Of a DNA stretch of 64,000 bases, positions 10,475-24,179 are shown piece after piece. The notes under the pieces were generated by a model. It had not been told where the DNA came from. It saw only the letters and a list, made by a program, of their open reading frames with translations, and made no database searches. Numbering within the stretch: position 1 is the stretch's first letter; every line of letters begins with the position of its first letter. Source of the stretch: Undaria pinnatifida (taxonomy: Eukaryota; Sar; Phaeophyceae; Laminariales; Alariaceae); contig JABAKD010000025.1 in assembly GCA_012845835.1 (NCBI GenBank), forward strand, positions 2,701,153 to 2,765,152, read 5' to 3'. The translations under genes and the position numbers were made by a program.

Positions 10475-13400
10475 TTATGCTGCGAGGTGGGTTTTGAAGA
10501 ACTTGACGAACATGTCGATGGCCTCGCCAGCCCTCGTCGCTTGCTCCGGGATGGACCAGTCTCCCCTGAAGAGAAATCAAGAACAAAAGGCATGCAGACA
10601 CGTTGCGACACTTGATGTTTGAAGCGGGAAGCCAGCAAAAGTACTCCGCTTGTAGAAACATTACGTATTCAGTATTTTTAGCAGGGTCAAAAAAACTCTA
10701 TAGCTTATGGAATTATAGTAGCATATCCTTCACAAGGTACGCAGCTTGCAAATCCGCGATTTAGACACAAAGTGGTCGAATCAAAGCCTGAAGCAGTTGT
10801 AATTCAATAAAAAAGACGTACAAGTCGCCTCACAAGCAAAAACAAGAAGGTCAAGAAAACGAAAAGCGAAGAGAACGAAACGTCAACATAACAAGCAAAG
10901 AAAACCAGAAAGTCAACTACAAAAAAAAAAGAAAACGAATATCAAGAACACGAAACTAAGAAAACGTGAAATTAGGAGAACAAGAAAAAAAAAATACTGA
11001 AGCAAAGAAAGCCAAGAGAACAACGAAAACGAAAACGAAGCAAAGGAAACAACATGATGATAAACGTGGCGAGGGGAATCATCAAGACAGTAAATCGGGA
11101 TATGGTTGGCGGAGAGTCATAGAAGAGATACTACTGCGTTAGGGGTATCGATTTATATCGGAAAGAAATCTACGCTACATTTTCGGAGGGCGAAAACAAC
11201 ACAACAACAATACGACAATGTGTCATTGTTTTTGCCCTCTCGACAATGTAGCGTAAATCCTTCATTAAAGAAAAAGCCAAGCGGACGTGAGTGATGCAAG
11301 GCCGAACACCCACCAACACCACCGTCGCTGTCGAAAGCACGCAAATCAGTTACGTTACCTGGCGGCGCAGAATCCGTGGTGCATGTCGTCGAAGCGCCGG
11401 TACTCGCACTTGTCGCCAAAGGGCTTCTTGTCCAAAACCTCTTTCAGGGGGATGTGGTCGGGGTCTTCTCCCGACGGCATGATCAGCATGGGCACAGTCA
11501 CCTAAGAAAGGAGAGAAACAGAAAATACGCGGTCTAAAAATTGGCGAAAAGAAAAGAAAACAAGTTGGCAAAGAACAGAAGATAGCTCGATGAAAAACGG
11601 TCTAAAAGGAAAATAGAACGGAGACTAACATCTACGAAGAGTAACACAATGTAAAACAACCATTAATAACTGTTGATTAAAAAGAAGAAAATAAAACGAG
11701 AAAACTAACGGCGACCGAGTATCAGGTACGTGACATCACCAACAGCGACAGCGATCGCTACGACTGTACAGTATCATTATGCCGCCTGTTGTCCCAAACG
11801 TAACAGGCACCTGAGTTTCAGTACGAGTTGTTCATGATGTTGTTCTCACATTAACCCACACAATCAAGTCCGTGGTCACTGGACAGGCTCCAGCCACTGA
11901 CTGATTCTACGATAGCCCCCCCCAACACCAGCGATTTTGTTCAACGAACGTTTCATGGTTGCTCGGCACAAGGAAGGATACTATTGAAAAAGGGAGTATC
12001 CATACATGTTCTTGTGTGCAAAGGTCTATCGATCGATGACGTCGGGGTGTCGAGAGACACCGTATTTCAGGGCATACGACCGGGAGCTGGTTTTGAAACT
12101 GGCGATTTCGTTAAAGAAAAGATGGGGGGGGCTGCCGTAGAACGATTCCACTCTGGAGTGGAAGAACACCGCAGGGGAAAAAAAAAAAAAAAACGTAGCA
12201 CGCGTATATATGTCATAGCTGAAGTAAGTCGTAGTTGTGCCAAAAGACATACAAGCGGAACCGGAAGTCAGCGTACGTACGCAACAGGTATGTTGATACC
12301 AGTATGTACTTATGCTATTATTAATAATGGTATTTTTTTAGGATCCGAACTTAACGCCTCTAGTACGGGTTGCTGACAGCTTCAATGAACGAAACACCAG
12401 GTAGGTACGTTTTGCTCAGATCTTGTCTCCCGCCATACCGGCTATATAGTATCAGCGCGCAGCATGACCATGTACCAAAATCGCCTGGGTAAAAGTGTCC
12501 TGTTGACCCTGGCAGTTTTCCGGGGAGTCATTGAACTATGCTATTATCTATCCTTGCAAAGATGAGTATCGACCACTCAACTGTTCGAACTCACAGCTGA
12601 CGCTCAAGAAAAAAAAAGGTAAAATATGCCTTTATTGATTCGCAACGGTCCTGGTATTAAATGAATACAACAGCAGCAGAATGGGGCGCGAATACAATAG
12701 TGACGATGTCGACGAACAATGACAAAGCGGGAAAAAAAATTAGCCAAAAATGAGATTAAAAAGATGCACCGACCAAAACGAGCACCCGAACCTCTATCAA
12801 AACTAACACGCAAAGACGAACAAAAAGTAAGGCGCAGTAGTAACATTGGAGATACACCAGAAGCAGTGAGCGATCTAGTCAGCGCTGGCAGCATAGCTCA
12901 ATGGTTACGGCGTATCTCTAATAGGTTACGTTGCGTTGGCCGCTATCGTCATGCTTCTTGAAAAAAAATAGTTGCAGCTGCACGCCGTTCTCCCAACCGG
13001 CAACTCGCCTTTTCCGCTAGCTCGGGGGTGAGCCTTGCCGGGTGGCAGCAAGCAGTCGCTTTGAGGCCACCATCAGCGCCGTGAGCGGCCGCTTTCATGG
13101 AGATCAACCCCCCCCAGCAGAACCCTGCCAGACCGAAAGTATCGGCTCCTTTCTGTTCCTTCATGTAAGCGACTGTGGCGGTGTACTTAGGAAGGATCGC
13201 TGTGTCCCAGTCTCCCGTTGAGCAGATCCACGCGTGCACTTCGCTCCTGGTGTTGGTGGCGGCGGCGGTGGTGGGTAGTGGAGGGGGTGGAGGTGGGGCG
13301 GTGGGGGGGGTGGTGTGGGGAGGCGGCGGCTAGCGGGAGGAGGAAGGGGAATGAGTGGGGGGGGTATCTCCCGACTTTGGGCCGTAATCATAGAGGACTG

Positions 13401-16400
13401 GTACCCCATTCTCGTTTACTACGGTCAATCAAACACACTACTTCGGAATACGAGTATAGTACTAACACTCAGTGGGAATGCAAAACCCTATACGTGAGCG
13501 CCAAACGTGAATGCAAGAACAACGGGGGCGGGGAGAGGGGGAGGGCTACACCAGCGACCACAGCTTGTTCAGAAGGCCGTTGAGTGTAACACCTTCCACG
13601 AGAGAATGCCACGACAAAAACAAAAGTATTGCAATGCTGTAGGAGGGACTACTACCATAGCGCCTTCCACGAGTAAAGCTGGAAATTAAGAGCTACGAGA
13701 AAAAAAAAAACTTACCGTGGTAGGGAACACTGCCATACGGTATGTTACCCTCATGTATTCTTTGTGTTTCCCCGAGCATCTTCGTGGAGTCGAAGTTTGG
13801 CCATCGCACAGTTGGCCGCTCGGGGAAGCTGGACAGCCCCCCCCCCGCAACCCTTCACCCCCCCCCTCACCCCCCCCGTGCGAAGAGGCTATCGGAATAG
13901 TACTGTCCTGGGTCACAGTGAGTGATCAATCAAGGAGTTCGACGAGAGAAAGGAGGCTTACATGTCTTTCGGGGGGAAGTTTTCCACGAGCCAATGCTTT
14001 CCCTCGCAGAAGTCAGGCATCACCACGTTAAAACCCGCAGCTGCAAACTTGTCGCAGACCTGCTCCGACCGGCACGCACCACACGACAAAAACCAGAGAG
14101 CACCAATTTAGGGAGTTCCCAACTATTTAAACCCGGCACCATACCTGTACATTCACGCAGTACTGCCGACTCTGTTTGTCTAGTATATATCATCATGCTT
14201 TCTATCCGTCCATGCGCATCATAATAATCTTCAACGCCCAGCACTCACAATATCCCCACAAAGAACAAAAGCAAAGGAGCTCAAACCAGAAAACGTAAGA
14301 TGCGCTTCCGCACCTGCTTCCGGCTCAGCACCAATCTGCTCCGGCTTGCTCAAAGTTGTAGGTAGGATAGGAGGTTGGACAACCTTTTACCACTGTTAAT
14401 ACCCCAAAGAACAAACAAATAATCCAATACCTTTACAACCTGCTGCCATTGCCCCCCCATCCCTTTCTTTACTCCATCCCGGCATAGTAGGGATCCGAGG
14501 GTCTATGGTCATACGACTACGGCTACGCATGAAACGAGCACACGCCCCCCCCCCCCTTGTTACAGTGCCTTGGTACATGGTATAATATTGTTGCTTGCTG
14601 TTCGACAATGTGCAGAATAAGTTTCAGCGTTGATTACTCATGAATCTAAAGAAGTATACCTCGGAAACAGAACAAAACATATGCACAAAGTATAAATTGA
14701 TAGTTGTTGACTTGCCTGCTTGGCCTGGGTGCTGAAGCCGAAAATGTCGTACACAACCACCAAGCACTTTGGACCAGAACCTGAGGCCACCCCCGCCAAA
14801 TAAAACAACGCAAACATTTGTTGCTGGTCAGACATAGCAGTCCGGCATACCTATAACAATATTATAGTTAAGTTTGTTATTTGACAGTGTGCAGCATGGG
14901 GTTCAACATCGATAACTCACAAACGTCTCCCGAAGGGAAACCAAATGCAATAAAACGTGAAGAAAACCTCTGCACGTAGTCCATCACAACTTTATTCTGT
15001 ACCTATTCGCGGCATAGATCTACGCCACTCTACTGCTTTTGCTCCGCCGTTTTCTGTCATTACAGTATTACATTACATAATATATATATCACATTATTAT
15101 TTTGTGCCATCGGACAATGATGTGCAGCATGAGCTTCAACATCGATCACATTCCCAGGAAAAAGAAAAACAAGCATGGCATTGTCGTGGTAACCCGAGGA
15201 CCAACGCCCGAACGAGTACGGTGGGCCATAACTGGACCAAGTCCGGCGGAAGGCCTTTTTTAACGTTTCAAATACGCCAGCTGTGCGTTCGATCAATTTA
15301 GGGGTCAACCTGCGTGATGCAACGGTCTCGCGTTGATGCTCTTTGAAGATAAATTAATTTAGACCAGGCCTGTTTTCTCATGACCGGGGGTGTTGTGACT
15401 GGATGAGCTGCGCAAGTCCCACACTACCCAGAGGGATGACTTTCCGGGTGGCTATCTCCACCACACCTGATCGCCCGGGACCAAATCGGGTCGACATACT
15501 CAATCGTCCGTATACAACGGCAGCTGCTAGTAGCTTGCGCTGCTGGGGTAGTGACGGTGACCGCCGGTAAGGACAGCTCGCGCTGTCGATGCCACGGGAA
15601 CTGAAGGACACGCCAGCTAGCGCTGGATTGCGAATACAATTGAGTTATGTTGACACAAGACATGTTTGAAAATACGTGGAAGTGTGATGAGCCTAAGGTT
15701 TAGTTTCCCCATCCGATGGAGGATGAAAAAAAAAGAAAAGAAAGTAGTACGAGTACTTCGAAGTATAGCACCTAGCTGTAGTATTCTTGTGCGCGTAGCA
15801 TAGTACGAAGTATTCAATTAGTAGCATAGGGTAGCATATAGTAGCATTTCACTGTAGTAGCGCGTATTAATACCAATAGTATTGTTTACCAGCTATTAAT
15901 TTAAGTTAGTACAAGGTTACCCTTCGGGGTGGGTACCTTGATATCCCGGGGCCATCGCAAGTCGAAAAGGGGGAACACAGGCGTTCCAATGATACGTATG
16001 AACTACTGTTTTTCTGCTGCATGCTTTGTGTATCTGGTATGGAGTCCGACGATGTGGGTTCGATCGTTGCATTGGACGAGATTTTTTTGTCGTGGTTCGA
16101 TCTCCTGCCGTGCACTAATCATTCCCACACACATCGTCATTACTGCCACAAAAGCAAGAGCTTTAAAGACAGCGGCCGTTATACTGTTGCTGCTGTGCTG
16201 CTACTGTATGCTATGGCTGCGGGGATGAGCGCAATCAATCGTTCTTGTCAATCGTTAGTGTGCCTATGACAACACACACTCCACTCACACATACCTTGTA
16301 CATACAGAGGCGCACAAACATACACATACACACAGAAGCACCGTCTGTGGCTGTCACAAAGGAGAGAGCTTACAGTACACCTACTGTTGAACTGTGACTG

Positions 16401-17337
16401 CCACAAGGACAGAGCCTGGGGGACCACGTGTGATGCAGTAGCACAACAGCAGCAGGACGATAAGATATATAAACGTTTGTTTTTCTATGTGCCCTGCACG
16501 GTTCGGCGACACGAGGCAGGCGGCAGTATGGGCCTTGCTCTGTGAAGCTTGCGGTGACTAATTCCCAGATCCAGCGCGGGTAGCACAACAATAACGCGAG
16601 AAATAGTAGCTAGGTGCCCGTCTCCCAGGTAGACGGAAAGAGGCAGCTTGGTCAGGCGAGATGTGTTACGTGTTCAGTGCGAGGTGTACACCTGGAGTCA
16701 CAGGGCTAGCTGCAACATATACGTATAGTAAGGTGTTCAAGAGGTGTGCTGCTGCTGTTGCTGCTGCTGGCTGTATGTAGCTACGTCGTAGCAGACGGCG
16801 GAGAGGGAAAAAAAAAGATATTGCTATTGTACAGCGGGCAGGAGAGCGGAGCTTTTAAGAAAGTGTGAAAGCGGAGTGGGCTACTGAAAAATAAAACAAA
16901 TATGGGGTTTTCCATGCACCTACTCGGCTCAGCGAGGCGGAACGCAACCCCTTGACAAAAGAGCCAGCTCAGCGACGTTGAATGCTCAAAGCATGCGCCA
17001 CGGAGCTCGGCCGGATCTAGACATACATCGTAATGTACACTATCGCCCCCTTCCTTGCCCCGCAGCCAAAGGCGCGAGACAAAAAACCCAGCCGCCAGAG
17101 AATAGCATGCCAAGAAAAAAAGGTGCACATTTTACATACTTCGAAGTACGCATATTTTGATAGTGTCAGTATTAATAGTTTCATTATAGGAGTACTATTA
17201 TTAATAGGACTATATCGTAGTAGGTGTGTACAAAACAGAATATTAGTGGTAGTTGTACTGACCGATGAAGTAGGCGTCGAGATCGCCGATCTTGGAGACG
17301 GCGCCTTTGGGAGTGTAGTCGCATTCGACGGGAGGAC
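10475..17337 (-). CDS. Dienelactone hydrolase family protein (six exons found; first exon missing)
   Basis: A cytosolic alpha/beta hydrolase of the DLH family, which hydrolyses lactone or ester substrates through a Cys-Asp-His triad. Exons on the minus strand: 17337-17263, 14780-14716, 14059-13962, 13246-13009, 11501-11359, 10565-10475. Every junction keeps phase (1/2, 0, 2/1, 0, 2/1). Motifs in order: YTPKGAVSKIGDLDAYFIG (N-terminal strands), CLVVVYDIFGF, FAAAGFNVVMPDF, GLAGFCWGG (nucleophile Cys), MLIMPSGEDPDHIP (Asp), RFDDMHHGF (His), then a C-terminal helix ending HLAA and TAA at 10477-10475. Introns after exons 2 and 4 use GC donors (CAG|GCAAGT and AAG|GCGAGT). The recovered part is 235 residues, against roughly 240-270 for relatives, so only a short Cys-containing N-terminus is missing. 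The first exon could not be placed upstream of 17337. The exact substrate is unknown. Confidence 0.88.
15180..15747 (+). mobile_element. Poly(A)-tailed retroposon, long diverged copy
   Basis: It matches the long copy at 47292-47731. Shared blocks are GAGGACCAACGCCCGAA, AACTGGACCAAGTCCGGCGG, CGCAAGTCCCACACTACCC, GTGGCTATCTCCACC and CGCCAGCTAGCG, then a 3' end of the form CCCCATCCGATGGAGGATG followed by an A-rich tail. It has many substitutions and indels, so it is older than the other copies. It sits in the large first intron of the hydrolase gene, opposite to the gene's direction. Confidence 0.8.
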
Positions 17338-20300
17338 CTGCAAACAAAACGGAAAACACAACGAAAGGAAACGAACGGAGGGCAAACGGTGGAATGAAAA
17401 CGTTCAAAGAAAGGGTGTGCAACTGCTGTAGTATCGACCGCTCAATGGGTCAAGGTCACAGCTGACGTGTTTTAAATAGGTGTACAAAGTTAGGGCCGTC
17501 CCTTACGTGATACCTACAGCACTTACTTCTCTTGCTGCTGCAGTGCAGTCGTGATCTAGCGGCAGTGCGGTACACTTTAGTGTGGTGAATAAGGCTTGTC
17601 ACGAACTCGTGCTGAAAAGCACCGCGCTATCCAGGGTCCAGGGAGTGTGCAGGGTCTACCTTTGGGGCGGGTATTGTCATCTGGCAAGGCACCGCGCTAT
17701 TGAAGGACCATAACTCCTTGCTCGTGTCTCAATTAACATGCATTTTGAAGAAAGCACAATAAAACAACCATCAATCAATCAATAAATCAATCAACCATTC
17801 AATCAGCCCAGGTAGACTACAAGTCAACGAGCTCAAGTCAACAGCAGTTCATGGTCACTCGCTGGACGTTCTTTAGCCGTTCGACCACGAGAAGAGCACC
17901 CCAGCGATAATCACACGCACCAGCAAACGTTTATCAGATGTGAACGTAAACTTATTAGCGATGTATGTATGGCTGGACTGCTTGTGCCGACCCCCAGCCC
18001 CCCAAAGGGTTGGGGTTAGGGTAAGGGTTAGATCTGGGTCGGGTTTGTCTGGGCACCATATACGTCGTCTCGTGCCGACCTACACATGGGGAGCCGCCAT
18101 ACATACATCGATAACGACTTTACGACCAAATGTGACAAACCTTTCATGTGGAAGTATACGGTACACTGGGAATTGCAAGAAGAGCACCACCACCACAGAT
18201 ACAGAGTACGTATGCTATGAAGCAGGGTTAGGGTTAGGTCAGTCATATATATGATACTCGTTTTCTGACGATCACATCATCCATACCGCTGTCGTAATGT
18301 CACAGCAGTATTGCCATGAAAAGGCGCACGCGAATCAATTACACTTTCCTGCTTCGAGTGTTGTAATATTTAGCCAGAAAGGCGACTGGCGTGCGAAGCG
18401 AGCCTAATTTCAACACCACATACATGTAGACCAGGGCGTAAAATAGGCGTCCGTCCCGGAGGCCGTGGTGCGGTCCCCCGCAGGAGTCCCCGGAGAGTCG
18501 CCGGAGGGCCGCCGGAGGGCGTTTTTTCTTACCATATATGCGTCGACATACTCAAAATGTGCCTCTAAGACGAAATCAACCGAATCAACACAAAAAAAGC
18601 CCCCAAAAAAAACGCCTGCGGCGAAACAGATGAAAAAAAAAATCACCTGCACAGCGAAACTGTCCCAATTTTTTGTTTGAGCCTGCCGCGAAAAAGGACC
18701 CGCACAATGTTCTTAGCCTACGGCGACAAAAGGTGCGGCACAGGAACCTTCGGCACGTGGTGAAGAAAACGTGATTTACGGCGAAAAGGTGCGCCAGCGC
18801 AACATTTTACCACCTTTTTACGCCCTCACGTAGACCACTTCATCCTTCGGGCCATGGTCTTGAGATCGATTTTAATAAGCATACAAGAGCTCCGCATGGG
18901 TGCCGGCGACTTCGGGTAGGGCAGTGTAGCACCTTGAATTGTTCGATTCCATATTCGATAGAGTGAAAAAAAGTTGCTTCACATGTAAACATAGTCTACG
19001 CGTACAGCATTAAAGGTAACGCCAAGAGTTCGATGTAGCCTGAGGTCATTGTTTACGGTACCCCGATCCAGGTCACAGACGTTCCTGACATTCGTTTCGC
19101 GGCCTAAAGATCAAGATGCCGACGTAAGATTTCCCAACAGTGTGTATGGTAAAAACGAGTCTAGATGCAGAAGCTAACGGCAATGTTCAATATATTCGTT
19201 GGCATTTTCAGAGGGGTGGTTGTACGATTTCGCAAAGCCGAAACGCACACAAACGCGCCGCAGCGCCACAACACGCTACAGACCGCGGCGATCGGGGTGC
19301 GCGAGGGCCAAGCGGCAGCTGCTCGGCAAATGGCCCAGGGGCCTGCCGCATCTTCGCGAATTACTGCTGTTCTGTGTGTGTGCGCGCGGGGGCAAATTTG
19401 CGGCCTGGCCTCGAGACAACATCTGGAGAAAAAATACCTTTACACCCCTTTTCGGTGTATTTTCTGATCTTGGAAATGGTCACAACCAACATTCGTCTCC
19501 GCATGCAGTGTACACAGATCTTACTGTAGGCCAATCTTGTGTAGATCAGGATCTATCTATGGCCTACATCGGGGTACCATAAACAATGGCCCAACAATGG
19601 ACTACTTGCTGTTCTTAGTTAAATAAATCCGATTCCGAGCTTCATCAGATTTCGATCGGATAAATCCGGGCACACGCCGACTAACCCTTTAATCCGGCCA
19701 TGAAGAGACGTGTTGAGTGCGTTTCTCATTATGTTTTGACTGATCAAGCATTTGGGGCCAGCAAGGTGACTGACCGTGTCTTCTTCATGTTCTCTTCGTA
19801 GCCACAAAGCAAGGAAGACAACTCGCCAATAGGAGGGGGAGTGTGGAGAGGCAAAGGCAAAAACACACAGAGCTACGAAAGAAGAAGAACAACAGTACGC
19901 GTTCGATACCACCTATCTCTCTTTGCTGTTTGATTATCAGGATGAACACTGGGTTGGGTAGAAAGAACCGACAGCACACAACACACCCGGCACAGCAAGT
20001 GCTGCGCAGCAGATGAAGCTGCCAGTGTTTGCGTATACTCGTGTACTACGTGCTCGTGCTCGTACAAAACGCTCCAGCTCAGCAGGATGAATCTATACTG
20101 CTGTACGTAGCTAGTTGTTGGTGTAGCTTGTCTGAAAAACTGTTCTCGTATTCGTATGTATCAACAGCAGCAGCACGAGCAGCCCCCCCCAAAAAATCGC
20201 AATTCAAAAGATACACGTATCGTGCACTCGTGGACAGGTATGTAGACTACTGGGAAGAGAGAATTGGATGGTTGATTGCTACCACAGCAAGTCAAACTGT

Positions 20301-21439
20301 GCCCGAGCGTGATCAGGCACTCTACAATAATAAGTTAGTGGCACGCATACACCAGGAAACGCTGGCTGTGTTGGGGAACTGCCTATACTACGTACATGCC
20401 AGGGTCAGCGGTTGTAGGAGGCGATGGTGCAGCGACAACACAGCAGTAAGTAGTAGAATGAACACAAGGCGAACGCTTTCTATATGTATGCTGAATACGT
20501 TGAATATTTGTTATAAATTTTGTTTTGTGACAAAATGTGATTCCTATCATACCACTGCAATTATTTTAAACAGTTGCTCCTTTTTGTATGTGCGCACTAC
20601 AACACCCCCTGTCAACTATAATACAATCTGAGTCTTTGGGATACAGCCAGATGCCAATATCGTTTTTTGTCCCCCTGCAACCTGCTCTTTTTTGGGAGCG
20701 ACAAATGATATGAGGACGCTTGACAACCCGCACGCGTTCACGGTTCACGGGGTGCGAGGCACGAAGGGCGAGGGGCGTTCAAGTCGATCCTCTCGCCACA
20801 GCAACACCGTGAAATGTAGAGTGCACCTACGGTAAACACTCACTCAGGGATGAACCGGGAAGCAACATGGACAGCGACTCTTCGGAGCAGCAATGCAAAG
20901 GCTGACAAAATGGGATTTCTACCACCACTGCATATATTTCAAAAAGCTGCCCGTTTGTATTTGCGCATTACCACTTCCCATGCCAAGATTCAAATAAATG
21001 CTCGAGCATGCCACCCAAAATCCAAGATCGTTACCTATTTCTCGCTTGTCTCTCTCGGCCCCCGCACGCGTTCAAGGCGAGGTAAGCAGGGGGAGCGAAG
21101 GGCGAGGAGCGTTGAAGCCGATCCTCGAAGAGAGCGCTCGAAGAAAAAAAAAAACTCGAGATATTGAAGTGTCGAGATTCCGATACTGAGGCCGACACGG
21201 CGAAGAGATATTTGTGACGCATGGCCTAGGATTTGTCATACATTGTTTTATATATATATATATCTATTGCGTCGTCAGAAGAAGCAGAAACCTTGTTTGC
21301 ATCGTTAGTAGCGATCGACGTTGAAGCTCATACATGCTGCGGAATGCTGAGCGGAAAACACGATAGTCACTAAAACTGAATTACATCGCACGGCTTCCTT
21401 CGTTGAAGCATGCGCGTATCATAGAGCCGTTATAAACCA
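17338..21439. other. No gene recognised; likely holds the missing first hydrolase exon
   Basis: Several frames were examined (19140-19582 and 20029-20631 on the plus strand, 21031-21222 minus), and none shows a recognisable motif or splice-consistent exons. Near 18005-18035 and 18225-18240 there are short GGTTAGGGTTAGG-type telomere-like runs. Near 18890-19030 lies a half copy of the repeat carrying the GCATGGGTGCCGGC arm (see 25877). A (TA)n run occurs at about 21248-21264. Confidence 0.4.
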
Positions 21440-22480
21440 GCCATTTGAATTGCTTAGGGTTGGTCTTAACGATACAGCACTTCAGTTTTTATGAAATTCG
21501 GCATATTACTGAAGTCTGCGAAGGTTGAATCTTCACGAGTACAAGCCTCAATTGGCTCGCAAAACAACCGTCCACCCGGCACAGAACCGTCACTGTACAG
21601 CACCAACGCTCGCGGAAGAAACCAACGCCGTTCTCCCACTGGAGTTGGCATTACTCGTAGGCAGGTGTTGGTGCCTTGGGGAGTCACCAACTCGTCGCGC
21701 TACGACGCCCAACGTGACAAAAGTCTCAGCTACTACTGCTGTCAGCGAGCTCGTTCGGTCGGCCGCCTCGGTGTGCGGTCATTGTCAATTCGACGACGAG
21801 AGCTCAGAAGCTCACTGCGCCTTCTGCGATCAGCCATGACCTGCCAATGACCTTGGGAACGACCCTGCTCAGTCTCGTGCGCTCGCGAGTGGTGGCACAC
21901 CTCGAGCGGTGCGGCTGCCCGATCCTCTACACCCTTGTACCTAAATTTTACTGGTAGTTTTTTTCCTGAAAAACTGAAAAACCTGGAGGCAAGTTTTTCT
22001 GGGGATGACATTTTTAGTATTTCCACGTGATTTTTCTCGAAAATTATGTCGGAAAAACCGAAACTTTCGGTAAAAAGTTGAATTTCACCCGCGCGGACAA
22101 ACTGGCCTGAAGCTTTTCAGTTTTTAGGGGAAATACTAAATGTTAGCTAGCTCGCTGACGGCAATAACATAGCTGAGACTTTTGTCACGTTGGGCGTTGT
22201 AGCGCGACGAGTTGGTGATCGATTTCACTCCCCAAGGCACCGACACGTGCCCACGAGTAAGGCTGACTCCAGTGGGACAACGACGCGGGTATCTTCCGCG
22301 AGCGTTGCTGCTGTAGTGACGGTTCTGGGCCGGGTTCTGTGCCGGGTGGACGAGTGTTTTGCGAGCCAACTGAGGCTCGTGCTCGTGAAGATTCAACCTT
22401 CGCAGATTTCGGTAAACTGCCGAAATTTCATCAAAAACTGACGTGCTGTACGTATCGTTGGGACCGACCCTTAGGACCGA
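21440..22480. mobile_element. Non-autonomous element with about 300-bp terminal inverted repeats
   Basis: The left arm (about 21456-21765) and right arm (about 22145-22480) are inverted copies. The left end begins AGGGTTGGTCTTAACGATAC, and the right end reads AGGGTCGGTCCCAACGATAC when reversed. Both continue with CAGTTTTT(G)ATGAAAT(T)TCGGC and CGAAGGTTGAATCTTCACGA, and finish internally with ACAAAAGTCTCAGCTA. The 380-bp interior has no coding potential and contains short hairpin-forming AACTGAAAAACC-type motifs. Frames running through the arms on both strands are mirror translations of the repeat. Confidence 0.8.
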
Positions 22481-22489
22481 CCCTTCCTT

Positions 22490-23630
22490 ACAGACAATTG
22501 ATTTTGGTCGATGCTTCGAAGTTCTTGGGAGGGGGGACTGGGCCCTAGTGATCGGAGGCGGCACAAGGGTGACAGGGTAGTAGTAGCAAGCAGCAGCAGT
22601 AAATATTAATATTAATAGTAGCCGTATACTGTAGTTTATGTGGGGGTGACGGAGGGGACAAAGTATACGGTGGATCCATAGTACGAGTAGCAGTATATAG
22701 AGGGAGCAATAATAGGGAAGGAGACGTTCCTATCTCAGCAGTAGTGCGACCGGTCCGTAGCATTATCGGGCAGCAAAAAAACCGCACGGCCCTCTGTACG
22801 CACGCGTTGAAACGTGTGCGTAGCAGTTTCAAACCAGCCGTATTTACGGGCAGCGGGGGTTCGGTCAACGTTTCGTTAGAAGCGCTGTGTAGGCCCTGTG
22901 CGGCAAGAGATGGGAGGTGTGGTATAGGTTCAGGGTAAAATAAGTAGTAACGGCGGCAGGCAGTAGAATAGGGCGTGAGGGGTTGGAGAAGGTAGAGGAA
23001 GCAAGAAGAAGGCAGACCTTCCTTAGTAAGTTTGATAACGCACAGTATCGGGAAGCAACATCGCACGGCCTTGTTTTTTGCACGTTGGAACGCGCGTAGC
23101 AGTTACAAACCAACCGTTTTTAGTAGTCATGGACATCGTTTTTTGCCTTTGTTGGGAGTGTTTTTGGGGGGTAGAGGTCTTTGTGTGGGCCTTTACCCTG
23201 GGAGGTGGCAGAGTCATGCGGTTATTATTAATAATGAGCAATGGCAATGCTGTATGCTAGCATGTGGGAGAGGTTAGAGATAGGACGTAGAACTGCAGAG
23301 GGGGCAAGGCGGCATGGAGACCTTCCTTGGTACGACCGATGGCATATTGATATTCAGTACCACCTGGTGACCAGGTATTTAGGAACAACGACAGAGCACG
23401 GCCTTTTCTGTGATACGCGTTGAAACGTTTTGAAACATGCGCGTAGCGTTTCAAATCAGTCGAGCTCGAACCAGCCATTTCATGGGTATGTTTCATGTAC
23501 GCACGGCGTACAGCAGCAATCAGCAACAACAGTGTAGCTTGTGCTGTGGCATTGCGGTTGCACTGCTGCTGTACTGCTGCCCGACGTCGTACTCGTACAT
23601 CGTACATTCTGATATTTGAACGGTTACAAT
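22490..23630 (+). repeat. Three diverged copies of a roughly 300-bp unit
   Basis: A block of the form GCACGGCCYTxTxTxxACGCGTTGAAACGxxxGCGTAGCAGTTxCAAACCAxCCG appears near 22780-22850, 23065-23125 and 23395-23480. A weaker relative lies near 21395-21450. The copies carry enough indels that the array is old. No coding sequence was recognised in it. Confidence 0.6.
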
Positions 23631-24179
23631 GTTGGCGGCAGGATTATGGGCCAATAGAAAGAACCGCAGACGAGTTTCTGCCGCTTTGTTCCCTTCCCCC
23701 TCTCATAGGTAAAAGCCAGATTCAACATGAAACCTGTTTCAAATATCGTCAAAGGTCTCAAGTCTTAAGAGGGCACATCGGCGATCGGCGAGGGCTGAGG
23801 ACAGGCCGCAACGGAGGGAGCTCAAGGTACTTGCGCCGCTGACTTGATATGTGTTGCTGGTTCTGGTAGATTCAGCGCTGGCAGAACGGTAGGGCACAAT
23901 ACATCGCGAGTCGCTCAGGTGCAAAGATGCATCAATGTTTGCTAGCTAATGTTTGCAGAAATTTTAGGCGCCAGTTGGGGTACGAGCCCAAGTCGGTCGG
24001 CACAGGCTGCGCGACCAGGCATACGCATACCTGTGTTCTCGTGCGTTGTGCACTCGTATGCAATGTGTCCTCGATGACCATTAGCAGGCTGCAGCATGCT
24101 CAAGGTGGACTGTGTGTGGGCGGAGATATCGGTTGTTGTGGCCTTGAAAAGGTCTTGAAAACTTGAAGCTGCATCCAAT
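23631..24179. other. No feature recognised
   Basis: Overlapping frames on both strands show no family motif. Confidence 0.4.

Noticed and set aside
12889..12940. tRNA-like 5' half (CATAGCTCAATGGTTA)
   Set aside because: No T-arm or closing acceptor stem follows.
18005..18240. TTAGGG-like runs suggesting a telomere
   Set aside because: Only a few degenerate units in two short patches, surrounded by ordinary sequence; not a telomere and too short to argue for a fusion site.
20029..20631. 200-codon plus-strand frame
   Set aside because: Composition is unlike the confirmed exons, with no recognised domain or splice partners; probably chance.
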